Shown: one piece after another, positions 1-13,079 of the stretch
How positions within the stretch are numbered: position 1 is the first letter of the stretch
Layout: the number at the start of each line of letters is the position of its first letter
Assembly: GCA_024529925.1 (NCBI GenBank)
Contig: JAFEUB010001548.1
Location: forward strand, 62,001 to 126,000
Source: Ophthalmolycus amberensis
Taxonomy: Eukaryota > Chordata > Actinopteri > Perciformes > Zoarcidae
Direction: 5' to 3'
DNA: 64,000 nucleotides
Notes under the pieces: generated by a model
What the model was told of the DNA's origin: nothing
The model's database searches: none
Seen by the model: only the letters and a program-made list of their open reading frames with translations
Program-made: the position numbers and the translations under genes

Positions 1-974
1 CTGTGAATTCCTCGTAGTAATGTCCGAGCTAAGCTAAGAGACAGACATAATCTGAAAAAACACATGGAATGCAATGTTTTGCCATTATATTTGCCTTCCA
101 AATATTACAGCAGGATGTCTGCTGTGATCCTTCCAAGCTTTGTTCAAATCCCTTTCATTACTTGAGCATTTGAGCGAGCATACTTCAGACCAGGTTTGGG
201 TGATCGAGGGTTAACGGAGGATGTTTTCGAAGGTCCTGGGGCCCACCAGGGGGCCACTGCTGGGAGCAGCTGTGTTTCTGGCTTATTAGCCCCTTATCAA
301 GATTACTGCAGACAGGAGGCCAGAGGACAGGACAACAGATTGAGGCCTGACAATCTCTTTGTACCATACAGAGAAAATATCATTAGAGAAGAGGTCAGCT
401 GTTTGTCTGAACCACAGACATTCTCATGTTGAACTTGGAGATTTAGTCACACATCCGTCTAGTTTATTATATTCAGTATTCTGCAGACTCCAGTCGAGCA
501 TGGATGACATCTTAATAAGAGCCAGGAGAGGACAAAGACCCCCACGAAGAGCAGGTAGTGCGAAAGGCCCCAGTTGGCGTGTAAATCACTTCATTGTGCT
601 AATCAGGTATTAGAGACAGCCGGAGCAATTAGTGAGTTACAGCAGAGATTTGTATTGGCGAGGCAACAACATTTCTGCCTCCATGAGAAACCTCAGGGAT
701 TTGGTCATGCATAGTGCTGCTGCTCTTTAAGATGCTTGAATGGGCCAGAATCCTCTTACTGTTACTCCCACTATCCACACTAATACTCAGTGGAGGACAT
801 GAACTGCTGTGTTGGAGTTATCACAGCCTCTTATCATGGCCTCAGCTGTCAGCCTGCTATAGTGAAACTCTTTCTCATTTGAACTGTTTTTGCACAAGGA
901 GGCTTTGGTGAATAGCATGCCTCTTTTGTGACCTTCATTTAGTCACCTTTGACTTTTGATTCCACACGGGACAT
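1..974. other. Upstream non-coding DNA, no gene seen
   Basis: Only short chance open frames occur here and none resembles a known protein. The stretch has no obvious simple repeat or transposon signature. The part from about 555 to 712 is non-repetitive, of balanced composition and rich in TAAT/ATTA cores, and is listed separately as a possible regulatory block. Confidence 0.5.
555..712. promoter_or_regulatory. Possible conserved noncoding element
   Basis: The sequence is unique-looking and has homeodomain-type cores (for example GCTAATCAGG and GCAATTAG) within a short span, without coding frames or repeat features. This is a guess from texture only. No alignment could be run, so it stays low confidence. 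Confidence 0.2.
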
Positions 975-1222
975 GAATGGTAACTACACTGTACTTGTAA
1001 AGCGCTTTTCTAGTCTTTCCGACCACTCAAAGCTCTTTCATCGCTTGTCATCATTCACCCATTCACACACTGATGGCAGGGGCTAAGTGCCACCTGTCTA
1101 TCAGACGAACTCATTCACACACCGTAGGCACAGCTACAGAAGCAAGTTTGGGGTTAAGCTGATCGAACCGCCGATCCTCTGATTGAAGGACGACCCTGCT
1201 CTCCACTTAGCCACAGTCGCCA
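975..1222 (-). repeat. tRNA-derived SINE-like repeat, copy 1
   Basis: This is one of three copies in the window of a dispersed fish repeat that carries the GCGCTTTTCTAGTC and CCACTCAAAG blocks. Read on the minus strand, the head resembles a tRNA gene: an A-box-like stretch around CTGTGGCTAAG and a B-box-like GGTTCGATC. This copy has internal deletions relative to copy 2 at 23802-24085. The family is recognised from general knowledge of teleost genomes; I do not assign a formal family name. Confidence 0.75.
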
Positions 1223-1621
1223 CAGTGAAGGGTGGCCAACATTTCTATCCATGACGAGGTATCCCAAACACTACTGGCCACATTTCCATTAACTTGGCAG
1301 TTGACTTTTTGACCCAAAATTGATTAACCCTCTCGTTTCCGGGAAACCCAGGGCCTTTCCTGTTGTGCCAGCATTTAGCAAAGCATCCCAGAGGGCAGGT
1401 CCACAGTAACTAAGGCGACATCCACACTTCTACGTTTGCGTTTGGAAATGCATATCTTTTGCTACGTTTACACCCAACACTACTCCGGAGTTTTAAAACA
1501 CCAAATAAGAAGGTGTTTGAAAATGCTACAGATGCCATGTTAGTTTGAAAACTCTGGTGTTGAGTTGTGGTGTGGACGGGCGCAGAACCAAAGAACTTTG
1601 AAAAAAGATGATGTAGCGCAT

Positions 1622-1803
1622 GTAGTGTAGGGACATGACAAAATCCTGTGGAAAGTAATTGAGAGAGCCACAAGCTACAACCTGAGGCTCAATTTTAAGA
1701 AATGCCACATCCGTCATGCATTGGTGCCATAAGTGGGACATCTGATAACAGCAGAGGGGCGTAGACCTGACCCAGCTAGAAGAGAGGCACTACAGCATGC
1801 CAC
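1622..1803 (+). pseudogene. Ty3/gypsy reverse transcriptase fragment, + strand half
   Basis: The + strand encodes a stretch with NLRLNFKKCHIR, then VGHLITAEG and PDPARREAL. This is the part of Ty3/gypsy reverse transcriptase that lies after the catalytic YxDD region. One in-frame stop (TAA after HALVP) breaks it and another stop follows at the end. It abuts an opposite-strand fragment carrying the earlier part of the same polyprotein, so the parent element has been inverted or rearranged here. It is inactive. Confidence 0.75.
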
Positions 1804-1805
1804 CT

Positions 1806-2500
1806 GAAGGAATCCAGACCTAGCATCCAAAACAGAAAACACTTTGCCATTTGGTATCGTGGACACAACCTCCTCTACATCATGTATATGGTAGTGCTCT
1901 CACTTGATGACTTTATTTAGGTTGCTTTGGTCCGTGCAGATTCTTATCTTCTTATTGCACACTGTGGCTGGCAGTGAACTCAGCCACTCCATGGGCTGGT
2001 GGACTCCATCTTAAGCTGTCGGTGAACAGGATGGACCACGGCCATTGCGTCTGGGTCAATTTTCATTTTATTTTATTTTACCTGGCAGTGTTCCATTGGT
2101 GCACGTCAATTCTGGGTAATCATCCGGTGCAACTGGTTCGGTCTGTAGTGAGCTGGGGTCCCTTGCTGTGTTCGCTTGGTTTCCAGCAGTGTTCTGCAGG
2201 GAGTAAAGACTGCCCATAAGGCCCAGATGTTTAGCTGTAGCACCGTAGAGCACATTCTCCTCTGCTATGTTCACTATTTCAAACTTTAGACTGAGCTTGC
2301 ACTTCTTGTGTTTTATTGTGAGGTCAAGTGCAGCCACCGGCTTTAGCTTGTGATTGGACTATAAGTTTAGTACCATCTTAGAGCGCTTCAGCTGGCCTTT
2401 GTGCATTAGTATCTGATAATTACCTCGTGTTATTGTGTTGCATTTTGCTCCAGTGTCTATTCTAAACCTCACTGCTTTAGACAGAACTTGAATATCTACA
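1806..2500 (-). pseudogene. Ty3/gypsy protease to early reverse transcriptase relic
   Basis: On the minus strand the order is protease then reverse transcriptase. The aspartic protease signature RIDTGAKCNTIT has its DTGA codons at 2446-2457. It is followed by a linker with TCTNGTLPGKIK, then RICTD and EEVVSTIPNGKVFSVLDARSGF (the VLDARSGF codons at 1810-1833), typical of gypsy reverse transcriptase motifs. In-frame stops and frame changes show it is dead. The catalytic YxDD part is missing at the junction near 1804. Confidence 0.75.
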
Positions 2501-2971
2501 CACTATTATCCTCTTCAGTGGCGTGTGCTTGTGTCATGTTCAGCAATCCTCAGCCAAATCTTCCTTGCTCTACATTTACAATGACAAACATGTTCTCGCG
2601 ACTGGGTTGAGTGTTTCACTTATTTCACCTCAATTGATTTCAGGGTCGGCCGTACAAACAGCCAACGAAATAAAGACTTTAGTTTAGTGCAGAGCTGAGC
2701 TATGGTGGACATGTGAACCTTTGAACATGGCCGTTAGTAATGATGGATTGGATGTTTGAATGCCTCCCCATCTGAGCTCCAGCAGCATTCTTTGTTGGCA
2801 TAGTTTAGAAGAGGGGGAGTGAGGGGGTGAAGTTAAGGGTCACAAGGCAATTGGAGCTCTTTTGAGATGCCATTGTTGTGGAGGGTCAGACAGGAATGGA
2901 TGTTAAGATGTGCAGGGGAAGGACCTGTGTGTGTGTTTGTGTGTGTGTGCCCGTTTGTGTGCAGGAGAGAG

Positions 2972-5672
2972 AGGCAAGGCAAGTTTATTTGTACAGCACA
3001 TTTCAACAACAAGGTAATTCAAAGTGCTTCACATAAAACCATTAAAAGCATCAAAACATAAGGCAAAAGAAAAGGAGATTTAAAAACAATTAAGAACATT
3101 CATTAAAACATTAAAAAACAGTGTAAGAAATAAAATGCAGTAGTAAAATGCAGAAATGCAGGAAATTGATTTATATATTAATTGAATCGGGTTCAATTAA
3201 AGGCAGCAGCAAACAGAAAAGTCTTCAATCTTGATTTAAAGGAGCTGAGGGTCTCAGCAGACCTGCAGCTTTCTGGGACTTTGTTCCAGATATGTGGAGC
3301 AGAAAAACTGAACGCTGCTTCTCCATGTTTAGTTCTGACTCTGGGAACAGAAAGTAGACCGGTCCCAGACGACCTGAGGGGTCGGGATGGTTCATAAGGT
3401 AGCAGCAGATCAGAGATATATTTTGGCCCTAAACCATTCAGTGCTTTGTGAACCAACAGCAGGATTTTAAAGTCAATTCTTTGTTGGACAGGAAACCAGA
3501 CCAAAGACCTCAGAACTGGGGTGATGTGATCCACCCTCCTGGTCTTAGTGAGGACTCGAGCTGCAGCGTTCTGAATCAGCTGCAGCTTTCTGACGGACTT
3601 TTTACAGAGACCTGTAAACACACCGTTACAGTAGTCGAGTCTGCTGAAGATAAATGCATGGACAAGTTTTTCCAAATCCTGTTGAGACATAAGTCCTCTA
3701 ATCCTTGATATATTCTTCAGGTGATAGTAGGCTGATTTTGTAATTGTCTTGATGTGGCTGTTCAGGTTGAGGTCTGAATCCATAACTACACCTCGATTTC
3801 TGGCTTGTTTGTGGTTTTTAACATCAGTGATTGAAGCTGAGCGCTGACTTTCAATCGTTCGTCCTTGGTACCAAAAACAATTACTTCTGTTTTATCTTTG
3901 TTTAATTGAAGAACATTCTGTTACATCCAGTTGTTGATTTGTTCAGTGCAGTTACCCAGCCCTTTTATGGGATTATAGTCCCCTGGTGACATAGTTATGT
4001 AGATTTGTGTGTCGTCTGCATAATTATGATAACGCACTTTGTTGTTTTCCATAATGTGAGCTAGTGGAAGCATGTAGATGTTGAACAGAAGAGGCCCCAG
4101 TATTGAACCTTGGGGAACACCACATGTCATTTTAGTCAGCTCAGATGTGTAATTAGCTACAGACACAAAGTATTCTCTGTCCTTCAAGTAGGATTCAAAC
4201 CAGTTAAGTCCTGTGCCAGAAAGTCCCACCCAGATATTTAGTCTGTCTCGTGGTATGTCATGGTTTCTAGTAGTATGTCATGGTCGACCGTGTCGAATGC
4301 AGCACTGAGATCCAGTAATACTAAGACTGAACTTCTGCCATTGTCTGTGTTTACGTGGATGTCGTTGAAAACCTTAACAAGAGCAGTTTCAGTACTGTGG
4401 TGCTGTCGAAAGCCTGACTGGAAAACATCAAAGCAGTTATTTACAGCCAAGAAGTTGTTCAGCTGTTGGAAAACCGCTTTTTCAATTATTTTACTTAAAA
4501 ATGGGAGGTTTGATATTGGCCAATAATTTTTCATTGTTGCGGAGTCTAAACTAGCCTTCTTTAGGAGCGGTTTAATAACTGCAGTTTTTAGGGCTTGTGG
4601 GAAGACACCTGAGAGAAGGGATGTGTTTACTATTTGTAAAAGATCAGTGGTCATGCAGTTTGAAATATTTTTTAAAAAGTGTGTTGGTAGAATATCCAAG
4701 CAGCAGGAGGATGACTTCAGATGTTGTATAATGTCTTCTAGGCTTCTACGGTCGATTGAATGAAATTTTGTCATGATATTTGAATGGAGAGAAGGGGACA
4801 ACACATATCCTGTGGTTGGTGTGGAGGCACTGACTGCTTGTCTAATTTTCTGAATTTTGTCAGTAAAAAAGGAGGCAAATTGATTGCATGCCCAGGTGGA
4901 TTGGAGCTCAGCAGCTACCGACACTGGAGGGTTTGTTAGCCTGTCGACGGTAGCAAATAAGGCGCGTGTATTGTTCTTGTTTTTGGTTATGATGTCAGAG
5001 AAGAATGACTGCCTTGCATTTCTAAGTTCCAAATTATAATTGTGAAGTCTCTCTTCATAGATGTCACAGTGAACCTGGAGATTTGTTTCTCGCCACCTGC
5101 GCTCAGCTTTCTGACACTCTCGTTTCTCTATTTTGACCAGCGTAGCATTTGTCCAAGGAGATCTTTGCTTACCCGAGACAACCTTCACTTTAGTGGGTGC
5201 AATGGCATCAATAACATTTATAACTTTAGAATTGAAGCCATCGACAAGCTCATTGACTGAGATGCAAGTGAGGGCTGGTGTGGAGCAGAACTTCTGAATA
5301 AATAGTTCACTGGTGTTTTCAGAGATGTAACACTTTGTCACAACCTTGGTTTGGACATTTGTGTGCAAGGAGATTGCACTCTCAAAGAAAACACAGAAAT
5401 GATCAGAGAGTGCAACATCAGTCACGGCGACCTTGGAAATGTTTACACCTTTGGTGATGATTAGGTCCAGAGTGTGCCCCCTGGGGGGGGGGGGGGGGGT
5501 CCTGTCACATGCTGAGTCAGATCATAGTTATCAAGAACACCACATAGTTCTATAGACCCTCTGTCCTGGGGATTATCAACATGGATATTAAAATCACCAA
5601 CAATAACAACACAGTCAAAATCAATACAGATTACAGACATCAGTTCAGTAAACTCATCAAAGAAGGTTGCAC
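2972..5672 (-). mobile_element. L2-like non-LTR retrotransposon, 5'-truncated, decayed
   Basis: Read on the minus strand, it holds the end of an endonuclease domain (GDFNIHVD around 5590; SDH near 5405), then a reverse transcriptase with SAAFDTVDHDILL, CGVPQGSILGPLLFNIY and NYADD (YADD codons 4011-4022). The C-terminal region has SRLDYCN, LQLIQNAAARVLT and TPVLRSL, typical of the L2/CR1 group. The left edge is the element's 3' tail, the common fish GCAAGTTTATTTGTA stretch. An in-frame stop after INNWM, a frame break near 4235 with a small local duplication, and a poly-G run at about 5487-5503 inactivate it. No ORF1 is seen, so it is 5'-truncated. Confidence 0.9.
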
Positions 5673-5709
<37 letters not shown>

Positions 5710-7287
5710 CCACAGAAAATCCCCTGTCTGGAACTTTATATATAAGGAACCCCATAAATTAAAGGAAAGTGTAAGCTGGAATTGTTCTTGAAGAAAAAAG
5801 CAGAATGAGAGGCATCACACTGTTACACACTCTTCTAAATAACTATTAACCTTTTATTCCATGTGCTTTAATGTTGCATAATGTCTGATATGTGTGACAC
5901 ATTGCCAAATTTGTCAGAGTGTTATTTGGACATTAGCATACTGTCGTAGTCAGTTGTTAATGAAAGCACCTCAGTGGGCAATAAACTGTCATAAACCTCT
6001 GTTACCTTTCAAAAGCAGAATTAGCATTGGCAGCCCATTAGCAGACAGCTGCTGCTCTTTCCACTGCTTGTAAAATACCACCAACAGTGTTTGTTCTGTA
6101 TCAGCTTTGTACCAGTGGAACCGACATACAGACACAAGAGCAAGTGCATGTTCATCTCAGAGATTAATTGTGATGGATTTTAATTATATATGTCTAAACC
6201 CCACATTAATGCACTATGATGGTGTGAGGTTATACCTAAACCTGGTATTATTCTGGTATTATTCTATATTTACCTTATTTCAACAAACCACATGTAAAGA
6301 GCCAATAATGTGTTTGTCCATCTCTCAATCATTTCTCTACCCTTTAAACACATTGCTTTTACTGAATAAGTAAATCTTTAAAAACAGGTCATGCAGTGCA
6401 ACAGCAAGGCTCATTGGTGTGTTTTAACGGAGCTCTATGGCACAGAGGAAGAAGACATATCGGACTGTGATACACAACACTTGTAGGTTAAATCCACAGT
6501 TGGTTAGAGTATCAGCAGCCTTAGTCCTGCCAAATCTGTTGTGGCTATTATATATATATATATATTATTATTATATTCTCGATATTGTTTGTCAGTGTTT
6601 TCCTAAATGTATAAATATGTTTTCTGAAATGTCTCCTTCGTGGCTAAGATTTGGTTATGTTCTTGCACATAAATGATTAAAATATTTTAGGGGGAAAATC
6701 ATGACCATTGTTACAAGAATGTAATGTTGACTGTTGGTAGGTGATGGGATGCGAAACATGACCTCTGTGGTGTCGGTTAAAAGTTGAATACCAAGCAATG
6801 ACAAAAACAACTAGAGATGTGAAAAGAAAAAGTTAAAACAACAACAAAAGTCAGAATATAACACTTGGTACGCCTCTTGTTTGACACAGTTTTAGATGTC
6901 TGTGATGTTAATCTGTGAAATGAATCCTCCTGTTGCACTCGGTGAATCTCTCTGTATTACCATACAGTGCAGGTGTAAAAGAGGAGGGAGTGTTGGCTTC
7001 CTGTTAGCTGCTATTTTGCTGGTGTGAAGTTGATCATTTCTCGTGACTGTATCTTGTATTGTCGGCATGTTTGTTTACCCACACAGACCACTTCCAGCTG
7101 TTCCCTCTCACCACTGTTCCGTGTGGCACCGTGTGGCACCATGAACGGCCCTTGTAGATCATTACATTTGAGAGAGGCCATTTGGTACCGTAAAACTAGT
7201 GACAATGAATTTGATTTGCAATCTGAAAGAGGGAAGTGAAGTCACCCTGCGTGCAAACAATCACACGTCAATTTCAAGATTAGAGCC
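5673..7287. other. Non-coding spacer, no gene seen
   Basis: It starts with an (AG)n microsatellite at about 5676-5706, and a short TA run lies near 6545-6565. Small open frames here have no recognisable protein features. I see no transposon ends. Confidence 0.5.
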
Positions 7288-10200
7288 TTTCTATTTATCT
7301 CTATGTGTCTCTCTCTTTCTATTTATCTCCATGTGCCTCTCTCTTTCTATTTATCTCTATGTGTCTCTCTCTTTCTATTTATCTCTATGTGTCGCTCTCT
7401 TTCTATTTATCTCTATGTGTCTCTCTCTTTCTATTTATCTCTATGTGTCGCTCTCTTTCTATTTATCTCTCTGTGTCGCTCTCTTTCTATTTATCTCTAT
7501 GTGTCTCTCTCTTTCTATTTATCTCTCTGTGTCTCTCTCTATCTATTTATCTCTATGTGTCTCTCTCTTTCTATTTATCTCTATGTGTCTCTCTCTTTCT
7601 ATTTATCTCTATGTGTCGCTCTCTTTCTATTTATCTCTATGTGTCTCTCTCTTTCTATTTATCTCTATGTGCCTCTCTCTTTCTATTTATCTCTATGTGT
7701 CGCTCTCTTTCTATTTATCTCTATGTGTCTCTCTCTTTCTATTTATCTCTCTGTGTCTCTCTCTATCTATTTATCTCTATGTGCCTCTCTCTTTCTATTT
7801 ATCTCTATGTGCCTCTCTCTATCTATTTATCTCTATGTGCCTCTCTCTTTCTATTTATCTCTATGTGTCTCTCTCTTTCTATTTATCTCTCTGTGTCTCT
7901 CTCTATCTATTTATCTCTATGTGCCTCTCTCTTTCTATTTATCTCTATGTGCCTCTCTCTTTCTATTTATCTCTATGTGTCTCTCTCTTTCTATTTATCT
8001 CTCTGTGTCGCTCTCTTTCTATTTATCTCTATGTGTCGCTCTCTTTCTATTTATCTCTATGTGTCTCTCTCTTTCTATTTATCTCTATGTGTCTCTCTCT
8101 TTCTATTTATCTCTATGTGCCTCTCTCTTTCTATTTATCTCTATGTGTCTCTCTCTTTCTATTTATCTCTATGTGTCTCTCTCTTTCTATTTATCTCTAT
8201 GTGTCTCTCTCTTTCTATTTATCTCTATGTGTCTCTCTCTTTCTATTTATCTCTATGTGTCGCTCTCTTTCTATTTATCTCTATGTGTCTCTCTCTTTCT
8301 ATTTATCTCTATGTGTCTCTCTCTTTCTATTTATCTCTATGTGCCTCTCTCTATCTATTTATCTCTATGTGTCTCTCTCTTTCTATTTATCTCTATGTGC
8401 CTCTCTCTATCTATTTATCTCTATGTGTCTCTCTCTTTCTATTTATCTCTATGTGCCTCTCTCTTTCTATTTATCTCTCTGTGTCTCTCTCTATCTATTT
8501 ATCTCTATGTGTCTCTCTCTTTCTATTTATCTCTATGTGTCTCTCTCTATCTATTTATCTCTATGTGTCTCTCTCTTTCTATTTATCTCTATGTGCCTCT
8601 CTCTTTCTATTTATCTCTATGTGCCTCTCTTTCTATTTATCTCTATGTGTCTCTCTCTTTCTATTTATCTCTATGTGTCTCTCTCTTTCTATTTATCTCT
8701 ATGTGCCTCTCTCTTTCTATTTATCTCTATGTGTCTCTCTCTTTCTATTTATCTCTATGTGTCTCTCTCTTTCTATTTATCTCTATGTGTCTCTCTCTTT
8801 CTATTTATCTCTATGTGCCTCTCTCTTTCTATTTATCTCTATGTGTCTCTCTCTTTCTATTTATCTCTATGTGCCTCTCTCTTTCTATTTATCTCTATGT
8901 GTCTCTCTCTTTCTATTTATCTCTATGTGTCTCTCTCTTTCTATTTATCTCTATGTGTCTCTCTCTTTCTATTTATCTCTATGTGTCTCTCTCTTTCTAT
9001 TTATCTCTATGTGCCTCTCTCTTTCTATTTATCTCTATGTGTCTCTCTCTTTCTATTTATCTCTATGTGTCTCTCTCTTTCTATTTATCTCTATGTGTCT
9101 CTCTCTTTCTATTTATCTCTATGTGCCTCTCTCTTTCTATTTATCTCTATGTGTCTCTCTCTTTCTATTTATCTCTATGTGCCTCTCTCTTTCTATTTAT
9201 CTCTATGTGTCTCTCTCTTTCTATTTATCTCTGTGGCTCTCTTTCTATTTATCTCTATGTGCCTCTCTCTTTCTATTTATCTCTATGTGCCTCTCTCTTT
9301 CTATTTATCTCTATGTGTCTCTCTCTTTCTATTTATCTCTATGTGCCTCTCTCTTTCTATTTATCTCTATGTGCCTCTCTCTTTCTATTTATCTCTATGT
9401 GTCTCTCTCTTTCTATTTATCTCTATGTGCCTCTCTCTTTCTATTTATCTCTATGTGTCTCTCTCTTTCTATTTATCTCTATGTGCCTCTCTCTTTCTAT
9501 TTATCTCTATGTGTCTCTCTCTATCTATTTATCTCTATGTGCCTCTCTTTCTATTTATCTCTCTGTGTCTCTCTCTTTCTATTTATCTCTATGTGTCTCT
9601 CTCTTTCTATTTATCTCTATGTACCTCTCTCTATCTATTTATCTCTATGTGTCTCTCTCTATCTATTTATCTCTATGTGCCTCTCTCTTTCTATTTATCT
9701 CTATGTGCCTCTCTCTTTCTATTTATCTCTATGTGCCTCTCTCTTTCTATTTATCTCTCTGTGTCTCTCTCTTTCTATTTATCTCTATGTGTCTCTCTCT
9801 TTCTATTTATCTCTCTGTGCCTCTCTCTATCTATTTATCTCTATGTGTCTCTCTCTTTCTATTTATCTCTATGTGCCTCTCTCTTTCTATTTATCTCTAT
9901 GTGTCTCTCTCTTTCTATTTATCTCTCTGTGTCTCTCTCTTTCTATTTATCTCTATGTGCCTCTCTCTTTCTATTTATCTCTATGTGTCTCTCTCTTTCT
10001 ATTTATCTCTATGTGCCTCTCTCTTTCTATTTATCTCTATGTGCCTCTCTCTTTCTATTCATCTCTATGTGTCTCTCTCTTTCTATTTATCTCTATGTGC
10101 CTCTCTCTTTCTATTTATCTCTATGTGCCTCTCTCTTTCTATTTATCTCTATGTGTCTCTCTCTTTCTATTTATCTCTATGTGTCTCTCTCTTTCTATTT

Positions 10201-10715
10201 ATCTCTATGTGTCTCTCTCTTTCTATTTATCTCTCTGTGTCGCTCTCTTTCTATTTATCTCTATGTGTCTCTCTCTTTCTATTTATCTCTATGTGCCTCT
10301 CTCTTTCTATTTATCTCTGTGTCTCTCTCTTTCTATTTATCTCTATGTGTCTCTCTCTTTCTATTTATCTCTATGTGCCTCTCTCTTTCTATTTATCTCT
10401 ATGTACCTCTCTCTTTCTATTTATCTCTATGTGTCTCTCTCTTTCTATTTATCTCTATGTGCCTCTCTCTTTCTATTTATCTCTATGTACCTCTCTCTTT
10501 CTATTTATCTCTATGTGTCTCTCTCTTTCTATTTATCTCTATGTGTCTCTCTCTTTCTATTTATCTCTATGTGTCTCTCTCTTTCTATTTATCTCTATGT
10601 GTCTCTCTCTTTCTATTTATCTCTATGTGCCTCTCTCTTTCTATTTATCTCTATGTACCTCTCTCTTTCTATTTATCTCTATGTGCCTCTCTCTTTCTAT
10701 TTATCTCTATGTGCC
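7288..10715. repeat. 28-bp satellite/minisatellite array, about 122 units
   Basis: The unit is 28 bp (core CTATTTATCTCTATGTG plus a CT-rich part), repeated head to tail for about 3.4 kb. Units differ mainly at a few fixed sites: GTGTCTC, GTGCCTC or GTGTCGC; CTCTATG or CTCTCTG; TTTCTATTT or TATCTATTT. The CG-containing GTGTCGC variant sits mostly in the first kilobase. A few shortened units occur (near 8625, 9232, 9541 and 10317). The unit has no stop codon in any + frame and its length is not a multiple of three, so all three + frames stay open across the array. That is a by-product of composition, not a gene. The + strand is strongly pyrimidine-rich. Confidence 0.97.
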
Positions 10716-10769
10716 GATCCAAACCAAACCCCAAACTTAGGTATTTCACAGTGCATTGTTTTTCGCACC

Positions 10770-10802
<33 letters not shown>

Positions 10803-13039
10803 ATTTGTATGCAATGGTTCTGTGTTTTGTTAATAATAATGATTAAAATGTCAATGTTGTGAATGAAGCTTCAAACTATTTGGCCTACAACACTAATAAC
10901 TATGTTATTACCGCTAATGGAGCGTACTGTCTTTGCGTGAGACATCTTCAGAGCCCCGTTGGTGTTGTAAGGCTCGGGTTGTGTTCTTTGTTTGAAGAAT
11001 AAACTCTATTGCATCAAACTCTGTCTCATTCCAGTGTGTTCTTCAAAGATCATCTGGATACCAGTATTAAGTATGGAATAACAATAGAGTCGGGGAACAT
11101 TAGTTTAGACTTCATCAACTGGCCTGGTCTGAACTTCTTTTCCTCTACACAACCACATTTGGTGGACATGTGTAGATATGAAGGTTAAATGACCCAATAT
11201 GTGGCTAATAGCTATATAAAACTATAAATCAAGGAATTTCTGTCTGTGTGGATGTGTGTATGTGTGTATGTGTCCTTCACAAATCTTGTTCATTAGATGT
11301 TCTACCGATTTGATGGAATTTGGATATGCACCAAGTTCAATATACATAAACTTTGAATAAACGATCGATAGCGCTCTGCGCATCAGTGGGGCCGGGGCTT
11401 CAGGGCTCCGCAAGTTGAGTCAATGATGTCGTCCAGACTGCAGTTCACTTTTGCTGCTGCATGCTGGATACACTGCCAGTACAACTGAACTTTTCTTTAC
11501 TGTGAGAACGAGTTATGAGCGATTCTCAACAACTGTGATGAAGTTATGGCTCTGAACAGGTACTGCAGTGTTTCCTTTCGATATGTTTGGAGGGAGAGTT
11601 CTTCTAGCACAAGTTGAAGGTGTAGTTATCCTTTTGAGACCCAACAAAACACTTCCAATAACTCGCTTCAGATTGGCTGGAAACACAACATATGATGATT
11701 ATGAATCAGATCAATGGCATCTTAGCAGAAAGACAAGCACTGCGTTGTAAAAGATCAACTCCTACTGCAACCTATCTATTGTAACATAAATAAATGCATG
11801 AAACAGAATTGTCAAATTCATTGCCAGCAGTAAACATGCTATTAAAAAAGCTCGCTAGCAGTAGGTTAGCTCTTTAACCCCCATCATTAGCACCAGTCAT
11901 GACCCTTTCCATGCAGGCCGTAGCGCTCTCCAATAAATCGGAGATGGCGTAATGAAGAGGTCTGGAACAGGCCACTACTCCTCTATTTACAATCTTCTCT
12001 ATATGTTGAGTCATGAGACCGATGAAGAGAGGGAGCCACAAACCTAAAGTGAGCTGAGTTCAGTGTCTGTTCATGACATTTGTACCTCACGTTTCCTTGA
12101 CAGAAAGACAGACGTACAGACGCACAGACAACTGGCTGAGCTCCATGTCAGCCTGCTGTCTGTTTCACTATTGTGTTGCTGCTTTAATGCTCAGCAGCCA
12201 GTCACTGAGGAATGTGGAGCTGTGGAGCTGCTGTGACTCACTACTTTACACATTTGCATGCCGCTTGTTGAACGCCCCCGCTCCCCGAACCCACCTCCTC
12301 GCTGAGTGTTTAATTAAACTTTTTTGTTGTTGTGAACGCAGCAGTTTGGAGTTAAGCCTGACGCTGGGATCAGGGCCTGGGGATGCAGTTGGGGGTGGGA
12401 GTGCGTGTGGGAGTGGAAGGTGGAGTCGGGGTGAGTAAGGCATTCGTCAACCTACCATCGAGGCCTCCACCAACCAGAAAGGTGCTGGGTAAGCTCCAAA
12501 GGTGGGGGTGCAAGTTGAGTGAACTGGGGAGCAACAATTCATTGATCTACAACCAGCACTTGAAAGTGTAAAACCAGACTAGTTTATTAAAAAGTTGTTT
12601 TGATTAAACACGGAAAACGTCAACGGAAAATAGTCAATCGTCAGTAAATCAGTCAAAACCATGTAGTTTTTGATAAACCTTTTGTTTTAGGACTTCTTAT
12701 AGTTTATATTCTTATATTTAGTTGTTCAATTTAAAAATGCTAAAGCATGATTCATAGTTAATACAGTTTATGAAAATAATGTTACTTGGTGAGTGGTAAA
12801 ATCAATATGTTGAAGATTGCTGGATGACAGTTTAATTAACCCTTTATTAAAGGTATATGTAGACACATTTCAGTTGTTGCTTGTAAACACGGCATTCAAA
12901 GTTTACCCGTCATCCAGGAGCTAGAGAGAGAGAGAGAGAGAGATAGGGAGAGGGAGCGAGCGAGAGAGAGAGAGAGAGAGAGGGAGCGAGCGAGAGAGAG
13001 AGAGAGGGAGAGGGAGCGAGCGAGAGAGAGAGAGAGGGA

Positions 13040-13079
<40 letters not shown>

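Noticed and set aside
7199..10862. Three overlapping open frames of 1,145 to 1,215 codons rich in Leu, Ser, Tyr and Phe
   Set aside because: They are the three readings of one 28-bp tandem repeat that lacks stops. No start context, splice signals or known domain supports translation.
12073..12438. 121-codon + frame upstream of crb2
   Set aside because: No recognised motif, no splice partners found and average composition; probably chance.
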